A DNA stretch of 36,477 bases. Source: Methylocystaceae bacterium. GTDB taxonomy: Bacteria; Pseudomonadota; Alphaproteobacteria; Rhodospirillales; Terasakiellaceae. Positions within the stretch are counted from its first letter, which is position 1; each line of letters starts with the position of its first letter. Made by a program: the position numbers and the translations under genes. The stretch covers positions 1-36,477 of the forward strand of contig JABXIG010000030.1 in assembly GCA_013373205.1 (NCBI GenBank), in the 5' to 3' direction. Shown here in pieces: positions 30,910-36,477 of the stretch. The notes beneath the pieces were generated by a model. It ran no database searches. It saw only the letters and a list, made by a program, of their open reading frames with translations, and was not told the origin of the DNA.

Positions 30910-33251
30910 TGGTTCCCCCATTTGGCTTTAAGGCTTTTCAAGTAATCGTTGGCTTCATTGCCGGCGCGATAGAAACGAAGTGGATCCCCTAGCGGTGTTA
31001 GATCCACATCGACGATTGTGCTTTCATCCATTCCGCTTGCCGCCTCACGTTGAACAATGAGCACACGGCGACCGCCTTTTGAGGCGGGGCCGCCCATGAC
31101 AAAATCCATTTGCTCGTCATTAAGGTTGAAGGGGGCTAGGTTCTCTTCACTGGCGTTTGCATTGGGGAAGAAAAAGAATGTTCCGGTGTTTTCCAGAATT
31201 GCCCGGAAGATGTCTAACTTGGTCAAACCGTCGGGATCCTGAAAACACATCCCGACGCAACCATCCAGCTTGCCGTATTCGCGGTACATTTCGACAGCAA
31301 GTTTACGGAAGCCCGGGTTCTGCAGAAGCTTCGCCGCTTCTTCAATCAGAATGTTGAAGCCTCTTCTTTGTTTACCGGCTGCGCGGATCGCTTCACTGAT
31401 ATGGCCAACAACAGGAGGCCCAAGGACATCATCATCCAAGGCTTCGTTCATGTTGATGTCAAAGAGGTGCGTTTGAGCAAGAAGACTACTCAGGCTGTCA
31501 TGTGGGGCGTTCATCACATGACTGTGCAATCCTTCGTTCCCGTCTTTGTCCTTTACCCATTTGGCAAAAGCACGTTTCAGGTTTGAACGTTTGGCAAATG
31601 AATATTCAAACAGGTTGTTGAATGTTCTGTCCGGGGGCGAGATCTTAAACGCCATATCCATCATGTGATTGATGGTTTCATCCAGTTCAGGATCTTCGAT
31701 GTCACCAAGCATAGATCGAACGATAAGATTGATACGTTGGCGGTTTTTTTTCGTGTCTTCTCCAACATCCAACGGATTAAGGGAAAGTTCGTCATAGCCT
31801 TGGTACATTCCGCCCATGACCTCAATCATGAACCGAGAACCTTCCTTGGAATCAAAAATGTAACTGGGAACATCGTCAAACTTGGCTAACCCGCTTAACA
31901 AGTGCGCCATAAGTGTTGATTTACCGCTTCGCGATGGTGCGAAAACAAGATAGTTCCCCAATGATTGCCGTTTCTCCGACACATGGAACTGCATGGCGTA
32001 AGTTTGGCCACTGGGGGTTGCCAACAGGCGAACAGGTTTGTCACCATACGGAGATTTCATTCTTCCGATTGCCGTATGATGAAAGGGCCAGAGGGCCGCG
32101 ATCGGCCTGTTCATTAACTTGAGAGGATGAACAAGGCGGTTGTTTCCCATAATGCGGTTGAACCAACATTTACCGGTTTCAACGGTAGCCACGTTGTAAT
32201 TGATACGACGCTTGCCAAGGATATCTGAAACCTGTTGCACCAGTTCTTCCAGATAATCCGGGTTCTTGGATCTAACGACGATCTGATATTGGGTCTCAAA
32301 AAGAGTATTTTTGTTGTCGGCCAGCAGACCCGTTACGGCCTTGATTTCTTCGATTGCCTCGGGATCGCCAAGCTGAATTTTGACAAGCGGGATCTCGGCA
32401 GTTAATTCGTTATATTTGCGCAGCAACAGGGCTTTGACTTTGTTGTTGCTAATGGGAAGGCATGTTTGGCAAATTTCGATTTCACCCGGCAGGGACAGGA
32501 TTTCGTGTTGCGCAATTCCATCGCAACCTTCCGGCCAGAGTTGTACAGCAATGATTTTGTGATAATACGGCGAAGGTAGAAAAGTTGTGATCGTGCCGGT
32601 TTTCTTATCAACATCAAAACCGGAAGCCGGCAGACACCCGGATATTGACTTGGACAACGCCGATAGGTCTGTTCTGTAGTCACCAGACATCAACCCATTC
32701 AGGAAGCCGGTTAACTCACAGGCTTCGCCATTTTCGGATTTTTCAAGATAGCGGGGTTTATAGTCGGATAATCCCGACATGGCCGCATTCATGGCTTTCT
32801 CAAGGCGTGTGTTCTTGTTACCGGTTACTTGCATGTACCAGTTAACATCAAAGCTGCGACGATGTTTTTCGCGCTCCGCATCACCAATTTCCTTGAGGGT
32901 ACAGCAGGGCCATTCAGCATCATAAGAAATGTCTCTCTCACGTTTGACGGCATGAAAGCGTACCGCAAGGCCATGTTGGCCAAGGTCGTGAATGACTTGA
33001 TTGCGCCCCCTTAAAAGCTGCATTTGTGCTTGTGGGACTTTGGCGTCATAGTTGACACCTTCAATCTTTACAATGCGACTACGTAGGCCGGATTTTGTGC
33101 GAACGGTAATGTTATCGGCTTCCGTTTCTTCCATTTCCACCTGATCGGCAAGCCAGTCTTCTTCGATGTCGCCAAGAAGTATTTTTCTTGTTGTTGGAAC
33201 GGCCAATGCACCAGCGGTGCCGGCAAGCAACAGTGTGGTGAACATTCCCAT
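30891..33251 (-). CDS. virB4: VirB4 ATPase
   Basis: This is a 786-residue VirB4/TrbE ATPase. The N-terminal half has the CagE/TrbE region; the C-terminal half has Walker A FAPSRSGKSTLMAHL (about residue 437), and Walker B in RRGFNILIEEAAKLL. GCVGMCFQDPDGLTK matches the conserved late motif. A short N-terminal hydrophobic stretch (FTTLLLAGTAGALAVPTT) could anchor it. It starts one base into the virB3 stop. Known: it powers pilus biogenesis and transfer. Confidence 0.93.
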   Translation of the reverse strand: MGMFTTLLLAGTAGALAVPTTRKILLGDIEEDWLADQVEMEETEADNITVRTKSGLRSRIVKIEGVNYDAKVPQAQMQLLRGRNQVIHDLGQHGLAVRFHAVKRERDISYDAEWPCCTLKEIGDAEREKHRRSFDVNWYMQVTGNKNTRLEKAMNAAMSGLSDYKPRYLEKSENGEACELTGFLNGLMSGDYRTDLSALSKSISGCLPASGFDVDKKTGTITTFLPSPYYHKIIAVQLWPEGCDGIAQHEILSLPGEIEICQTCLPISNNKVKALLLRKYNELTAEIPLVKIQLGDPEAIEEIKAVTGLLADNKNTLFETQYQIVVRSKNPDYLEELVQQVSDILGKRRINYNVATVETGKCWFNRIMGNNRLVHPLKLMNRPIAALWPFHHTAIGRMKSPYGDKPVRLLATPSGQTYAMQFHVSEKRQSLGNYLVFAPSRSGKSTLMAHLLSGLAKFDDVPSYIFDSKEGSRFMIEVMGGMYQGYDELSLNPLDVGEDTKKNRQRINLIVRSMLGDIEDPELDETINHMMDMAFKISPPDRTFNNLFEYSFAKRSNLKRAFAKWVKDKDGNEGLHSHVMNAPHDSLSSLLAQTHLFDINMNEALDDDVLGPPVVGHISEAIRAAGKQRRGFNILIEEAAKLLQNPGFRKLAVEMYREYGKLDGCVGMCFQDPDGLTKLDIFRAILENTGTFFFFPNANASEENLAPFNLNDEQMDFVMGGPASKGGRRVLIVQREAASGMDESTIVDVDLTPLGDPLRFYRAGNEANDYLKSLKAKWGNQWLSHV

Positions 33252-33577
33252 TAGAATGCCCTCTCTTTTTTGGATTTCTTACGATTGGGAATGCCCGGTA
33301 TCAGGTGCCGGCTGTCCTTGCCCTTGAAAAAGGGCAAGGCAACCAGCAAGCGTTGTTCCATGTGGTGGTCTTCTTTGGCCTTTTGAGCGACAATGTAATT
33401 GCCAACGAAAAGAACCAACAATCCGACCAAGAAGGCTAAACCTTTGGAAACCGCAGAGCCGAGTAACAGAAACAAAAGAATGCCTGTTGTGCTCACGATT
33501 ACGAAAAGCTTGAATGGGACACCAAGAATGGTAAACGGCTTTTGAATGGTCGTGAAAATGTCACTCGGCGCTTTCAT
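33251..33577 (-). CDS. virB3: VirB3 membrane protein
   Basis: The 108-residue protein begins with the family's polar amphipathic stretch (FTTIQKPFTILGVPFK), followed by two membrane spans (about 24-41 and 46-64) and a basic cytoplasmic tail (PNRKKSKKERAF). Size, topology and position between virB2 and virB4 identify it. The start overlaps the virB2 stop. Confidence 0.88.
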   Translation of the reverse strand: MKAPSDIFTTIQKPFTILGVPFKLFVIVSTTGILLFLLLGSAVSKGLAFLVGLLVLFVGNYIVAQKAKEDHHMEQRLLVALPFFKGKDSRHLIPGIPNRKKSKKERAF

Positions 33578-33879
33578 GAACCACCTTTGGCTTTCAGAAG
33601 CGCGATAAGAATGTCCGGGCCAAAGAAGACACAGGCCCCACCGAATACCATCCCGGCCAAGCGTTTCCAGTTCGGTTCGCCTGTAAAGGTGGTGTAAAGG
33701 CCATAAATGATGATGGCCACACCAAGCGCACCAGCCCCCAGTTGAACGAACCCGGATTCAAGTGTGGCAATCAGGTCTGTACCCGGCTTGACCCATTCTG
33801 CATCGCTTGCATGGGCGGGTGCGCCTCGCAAAGCTGTCATTGCGGATAAGGCGGCGAGGATAAAACGTTTTTTAAGCAT
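33574..33879 (-). CDS. virB2: VirB2 major pilin
   Basis: The 101-residue prepilin has a signal peptide (LKKRFILAALSAMTALRGAPAHA, cut before SDAEW). Two hydrophobic segments (LGAGALGVAIIIYGLYTTF and LAGMVFGGACVFFGPDILIALL) are joined by a short polar loop (TGEPNWKR). This is the classic VirB2/TrbC layout. The mature pilin is about 78 residues. A gap of 9 bp separates it from the traM-like gene. Confidence 0.9.
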   Translation of the reverse strand: MLKKRFILAALSAMTALRGAPAHASDAEWVKPGTDLIATLESGFVQLGAGALGVAIIIYGLYTTFTGEPNWKRLAGMVFGGACVFFGPDILIALLKAKGGS

Positions 33880-33888
33880 GAATTATTC

Positions 33889-34344
33889 CTAGGAAAAAAC
33901 AGTGAAGAAGATTGCCAATGCCCCTGCAATTGAGAGGACATTGACGATGGTAAAAATGCGAAATTGTCGCGTAGCGACCCGGATTGCTTTAGCTAGTTTG
34001 TCAGCACGATTTGTTTGCTCAACTAAAGCAGCTAGACGTTCTTTGACGGTTTGGGTGTTGATCTCGTCGAGGATACTTTGAACAGCCGTTTCAGTTTCCG
34101 TATGAAAAAGTTCCAGGTGATCGCTGAAAACTTTATCCATACGTTCGGCTTGAAGATCCAGTAACCGTGCCTGGTCTTCCATTGCAGCAACATAAATTAC
34201 CTGTGCTGCATGGAGCGGATCGCCTTCGCCAATATCCAGTCCCGTCTTTTCCCAAATACGGGCTTTCAACGAAGTCGGGTCGAGGCTGACGATTGGAACT
34301 TCCAAGAGCTTTGGAAGACTTGTTTTGCTGCCTCCCTCACTCAT
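33889..34344 (-). CDS. traM: TraM-like conjugation protein with C-terminal anchor
   Basis: The 151-residue protein has a soluble helical body (LDLQAERMDKVFSDHLELFHTETETAVQSILDEI, likely coiled coil) and a C-terminal membrane span (FTIVNVLSIAGALAIFFTVF). In IncP-like plasmids the traK-traL-traM order is conserved and TraM has this tail-anchored layout. It is required for efficient mating in that family, but the mechanism is unknown. The start overlaps the traL-like stop (ATGA). Confidence 0.7.
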   Translation of the reverse strand: MSEGGSKTSLPKLLEVPIVSLDPTSLKARIWEKTGLDIGEGDPLHAAQVIYVAAMEDQARLLDLQAERMDKVFSDHLELFHTETETAVQSILDEINTQTVKERLAALVEQTNRADKLAKAIRVATRQFRIFTIVNVLSIAGALAIFFTVFS

Positions 34345-35138
34345 AGCTGTGCCATTTCCATTGTATCGAAAATGGTTTTGCTAACGGTCTTGAGACGTTG
34401 GCGTGACATAATCGAAAATGCTTCATTCTGAACGGCTTCATCGAATGTCAGGTGTTCGCGCATCATTGCTTTAATGTCTTCACCGAAGGTTTCTTTACGG
34501 ACTTCGGGGAGGGCGATGACTGATTGAATTTTGTCTAGATTACTCTGACAAATTTGCGTCTCTTCGAAGGGAAGGACGCCTTTCACTTTTCCTTTATCGT
34601 CTTTGACTTCTTCGACCACAGGACCAAAGAATTCATTCAGCCAAATGACGCATTTCGTTTCAGGAAAGTATTTGAACAGCTTGGCCAATCCGTCGATTGT
34701 ATCCTGGTAGGCTTGCCCACCAATCAGAACAGCATGAAATACGATTTCATGTCCGGAGGCTTTCAGCAGGTCTACAACTTCGTTTTCGACCATGTATGAA
34801 ATGAGAGGGAGGTATGTACCGCTGCCCACATCGATGACGAAATTGGTATCTTCTTCGATGGAGAACACAGTATCCATCAAGCGGTCAAAAGAACGTGGGT
34901 TGATTTCATCTACCGTGCTGCCGAGCTCGAAGATCTCAACGTTTAGTGCCTTGTAGCCGCCGAAGGTACGGTTTAATGGATCTGTATCAAAACAGGCGGT
35001 TGTTTTGCCCTTGCGCTTGTAGTGTTGCGCCAGGAGTGATGTTGCAAAAGATTTGCCAATCCCACCTTTTGGCATCATTGGGAAATTCAAAACTGCTTTT
35101 GGTTGGGCTTTGTCTTGCGACTTTGCTTTGGTGCTCAT
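34341..35138 (-). CDS. traL: TraL-like ParA/MinD-family ATPase
   Basis: About 265 residues. A deviant Walker A motif, PKGGIGKSFATSLLA (about 23-37), is followed by CFDTDPLNRTF and FVIDVGSGTYLPL, as in conjugative TraL proteins. Unlike plasmid ParA it has no partner parB here, and its place between traK- and traM-like genes points to transfer rather than partition. I chose ATG 35138 because AAGG precedes it by 7 nt; a TTG at 35156 is possible. Confidence 0.8.
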   Translation of the reverse strand: MSTKAKSQDKAQPKAVLNFPMMPKGGIGKSFATSLLAQHYKRKGKTTACFDTDPLNRTFGGYKALNVEIFELGSTVDEINPRSFDRLMDTVFSIEEDTNFVIDVGSGTYLPLISYMVENEVVDLLKASGHEIVFHAVLIGGQAYQDTIDGLAKLFKYFPETKCVIWLNEFFGPVVEEVKDDKGKVKGVLPFEETQICQSNLDKIQSVIALPEVRKETFGEDIKAMMREHLTFDEAVQNEAFSIMSRQRLKTVSKTIFDTMEMAQL

Positions 35139-35159
35139 TTTTAGACCTTGTTTCAATGG

Positions 35160-35501
35160 TTAATCTTCAAAACGCTTCAATTTTGGTCTTGCAACGAGCA
35201 AACCGGTTTCCTTTTCCGACGGTGCCGTGGGAGTTGGTCTCGGTTCTTCGATTTTTACCGGGGATGCTTCAACCGCCTTTTCTGCGGTCGGCAGGGTTTT
35301 GTTTTTGACTTCGCGTGGGTGCTGGTCGGAAAGTCTGTCGACCCACCGATAGAAGGCAGCTTTCTTGCAAGTGATTTTGCCTTGTGCCTTGTACATCTCG
35401 TAGATGCTGTTTTTTGTGTGTCCGTCGGCTAGATAGACATCAATGTCTTTCATCAATGCCAGGACTTCTCTTTTTGCTTCACCGTAGCTTAAGTTCGTCA
35501 A
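35160..35501 (-). CDS. traK: TraK-like oriT-binding protein
   Basis: About 113 residues. The first 60 residues resemble the IncP TraK pattern, with ALMKDIDVYLADGHTKNSIYEMYKAQGKI and KAAFYRWVDRL forming a small DNA-binding-like fold; the rest is Pro/Lys-rich and likely disordered. Known: TraK wraps oriT DNA and helps transfer. There is no ATG start. TTG at 35501 lies 7 nt after AAGGGG, whereas TTG at 35507 is too close to it. It is the first gene of the long transfer operon. Confidence 0.65.
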   Translation of the reverse strand: MTNLSYGEAKREVLALMKDIDVYLADGHTKNSIYEMYKAQGKITCKKAAFYRWVDRLSDQHPREVKNKTLPTAEKAVEASPVKIEEPRPTPTAPSEKETGLLVARPKLKRFED

Positions 35502-35508
35502 TTTCAAT

Positions 35509-35526
35509 CCCCTTCGTTACAAGGGG
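35509..35526 (-). promoter_or_regulatory. Hairpin covering the traK ribosome binding site
   Basis: On the minus strand CCCCTT-GTAACG-AAGGGG forms a perfect 6-bp hairpin whose 3' arm is the Shine-Dalgarno-like AAGGGG of traK. It could restrict translation of the first transfer gene, or act as an operator. Confidence 0.45.
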
Positions 35527-35555
35527 TTGACAACAAGAGATGTTTTACTGATTAT
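35527..35555 (+). promoter_or_regulatory. Outward promoter at the right end
   Basis: TTGACA, 17-nt spacer, GATTAT on the plus strand. It reads out of the element across the att copy at 35612. No gene of the element lies downstream in the integrated state. If the element excised through the two att copies, it would read into the left end toward repC. Confidence 0.5.
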
Positions 35556-35611
35556 CGTTCGCTAAAGGACATGTCTGTCCGTCGGAACGGTAGGGGATAG
35601 TTTGTATAGGT

Positions 35612-35623
35612 CCCCCGCAACCA
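35612..35623 (+). other. Right att copy (tRNA 3' end)
   Basis: CCCCCGCAACCA is identical to 130-141 in the same orientation. Flanks differ on both sides. The T arm of a tRNA is not present to its left, so this is only the duplicated end. Confidence 0.6.
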
Positions 35624-35627
35624 AATT

Positions 35628-35660
35628 AAGCCAGTAACTCATTGTAGTTGCTGGCTTTCT
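35628..35660 (+). terminator. Hairpin after the att copy
   Basis: AAGCCAGTAACT pairs with AGTTGCTGGCTT (12 bp, one G:T wobble) around CATTGT and is followed by TCTTAAT. Such a hairpin directly after a tRNA CCA end is what a native tRNA terminator looks like, so this sequence may derive from the original tRNA-fMet downstream flank. Confidence 0.6.
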
Positions 35661-35680
35661 TAATGCCTGCGGCGCTTAGT

Positions 35681-35709
35681 TTGACACGCTGAATCTCCCC
35701 TGTTATCGT
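35681..35709 (+). promoter_or_regulatory. Promoter of the integrase remnant
   Basis: TTGACA, 17 nt, TATCGT, ending about 48 bp before the ATG of the tyrosine integrase fragment. Confidence 0.5.
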
Positions 35710-35756
35710 TACACATTCCTTACACAGTTCTGCTCCACTGCACAGGAAACCGCGAT

Positions 35757-36350
35757 ATGACAGAGAAACACACCATTATGGGCGGCAAGGTCTATGTTTA
35801 CCGCCGCGAAAATTCCAAATACTGGCAATGCTCCACCTTTTTGGCGGGGAAAAATCATCGAACCTCGACCAAGGAAGAAAGCCTCTCTCTCGCCAAACAG
35901 TTTGCCGAGGACTGGTTCTTCTCCTTACGTGATAAAGACCGCCAAGGCTTAATCAAAAACGAAAAGACCTTTAAACAGGTCGCCGATCTCTTTGCCCATG
36001 AATATGAAGCCATGACCAAGGGGCAGCGCAGCCCCAAATGGGTTGAAGGCCATAAGGCGCGGTTGCGTCTTCATCTTGTCCCTTTCTTTGGTGACAAGGG
36101 ACTATCCGAGATCACGGCGGGGCTGATACAGGAATATCGTATCCACCGTATGGAGACTGCCGAGCGTCCTCCGGCACGAAGCACCCTGCATGATGAGGTT
36201 GTAACTCTGAGCCAAGTGCTAAAGGTGGCAATCCGCTATAACTGGCTGCAACACCTGCCGGATATGTCCCAGCCCTATGGCGCAGAGAGCAAGGTCGTGC
36301 ATCGCCCTTGGTTCAGTCCCAAGCAATACGAACAGCTTTATCCCGGATAA
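35757..36350 (+). pseudogene. Truncated tyrosine integrase
   Basis: 197 residues remain of a tyrosine recombinase normally near 350-400. An N-terminal arm-binding-like region (VYVYRRENSKYWQCSTFLAGKN) and the core-binding SAM-like domain (about 65-165) are intact. The frame stops at the very start of the catalytic domain (WFSPKQYEQLYPG), so none of the R-H-R-Y residues is present. The following 127 bases show no continuation. The gene begins 133 bp after the tRNA-type att copy and reads away from it, as integrases of tRNA-inserted elements do. It belongs to a neighbouring, probably decayed, element. Confidence 0.8.
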
Positions 36351-36477
36351 TTCACAAACTGATTTGTTGGGCGCTTTTTCCTTTCAAAATACCAAAATTT
36401 CTCTGCCAAAGGGCTGCAACTCATTCGCGGCCAGTGGGGTGCGGGTGGGATGTGTGGATATACACGCGCAAAAACAA

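Noticed and set aside
34341-35138. Plasmid partition ATPase ParA
   Set aside because: No parB-like gene is beside it, and the flanking traK- and traM-like genes indicate a TraL-type transfer protein.
35500-35611. oriT upstream of the traK-like gene, as in IncP plasmids
   Set aside because: No inverted repeat followed by a TATCCTG-like nick site is visible; the hairpin found covers the traK ribosome binding site. The 9.77-kb site is a better match, though still unproven.
36351-36477. Continuation of the tyrosine integrase
   Set aside because: No frame after the stop shows catalytic-domain motifs; nothing else could be recognised in these 127 bases.

Overview
The window is a mobile element of about 35.5 kb with short chromosomal or older-element remnants at both edges. 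The likely host is an alphaproteobacterium, perhaps Rhodospirillales/Thalassospira-like. The evidence is an orphan RepC-type initiator with an antisense RNA, a family largely confined to Alphaproteobacteria; a tRNA-fMet-like attachment site; and a proteobacterial-type Cas13a. Genus level is inference.

Left edge (1-472): a decayed 3' half of a tRNA-fMet ends in CCCCCGCAACCA. The same 12 bases recur near the right edge, marking candidate element ends. They are followed by a perfect 13-bp inverted repeat and a minus-strand promoter/hairpin/terminator unit that looks like a RepABC-type countertranscript RNA. Then come repC (orphan, no repA/repB), a secreted SNase-like nuclease, a small unknown protein and a small HTH-like protein.

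CRISPR region (3.2-7.0 kb): a 1143-residue protein carries two HEPN RxxxxH motifs spaced as in Cas13a (C2c2). Seven bases after its stop lies a miniature array of four increasingly divergent repeats separated by three spacers of exactly 30 nt. No cas1 or cas2 is present. I read this as an adaptation-less type VI-A RNA-targeting CRISPR system carried as ICE cargo. It is the headline of the window.

Middle (7.1-15.2 kb): a zeta-toxin-type toxin/antitoxin pair and a large serine recombinase come first. Next is an intergenic region with a 10-bp-phased TCTAC repeat tract and a palindrome resembling an IncP-type oriT. Then follows an AT-rich cassette of six genes: two unknowns, TcmP, an unknown, a membrane HEPN-like protein and the Gp37/Gp68 (DUF5131) three-Cys protein. 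A 19-bp motif (18/19 identical) occurs in inverted orientation at the two sides of this cassette.

Transfer region (15.2-35.5 kb, nearly all minus strand, genes overlapping): reading from the right, traK-, traL- and traM-like genes, virB2, B3, B4, B5, B6, B7 (54-aa lipoprotein), B8, B9, B10, a large Cys-rich secreted protein, a small Zn-finger protein, virB11, virD4, a small acidic protein, an ArdC-DUF5710-Toprim protein, a TraJ/MobC accessory protein and a MOBP-type relaxase. Two plus-strand genes sit between virB5 and virB6, the slot where IncN/IncW-type systems keep entry exclusion genes.

Right edge (35.5 kb to end): a consensus-like promoter points outward through the second att copy. In an excised circle it would read toward repC. 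Beyond the att copy lie a terminator hairpin, a promoter and a truncated tyrosine integrase of another element, so this locus looks like an accretion site. No intact tyrosine integrase lies between the two att copies.
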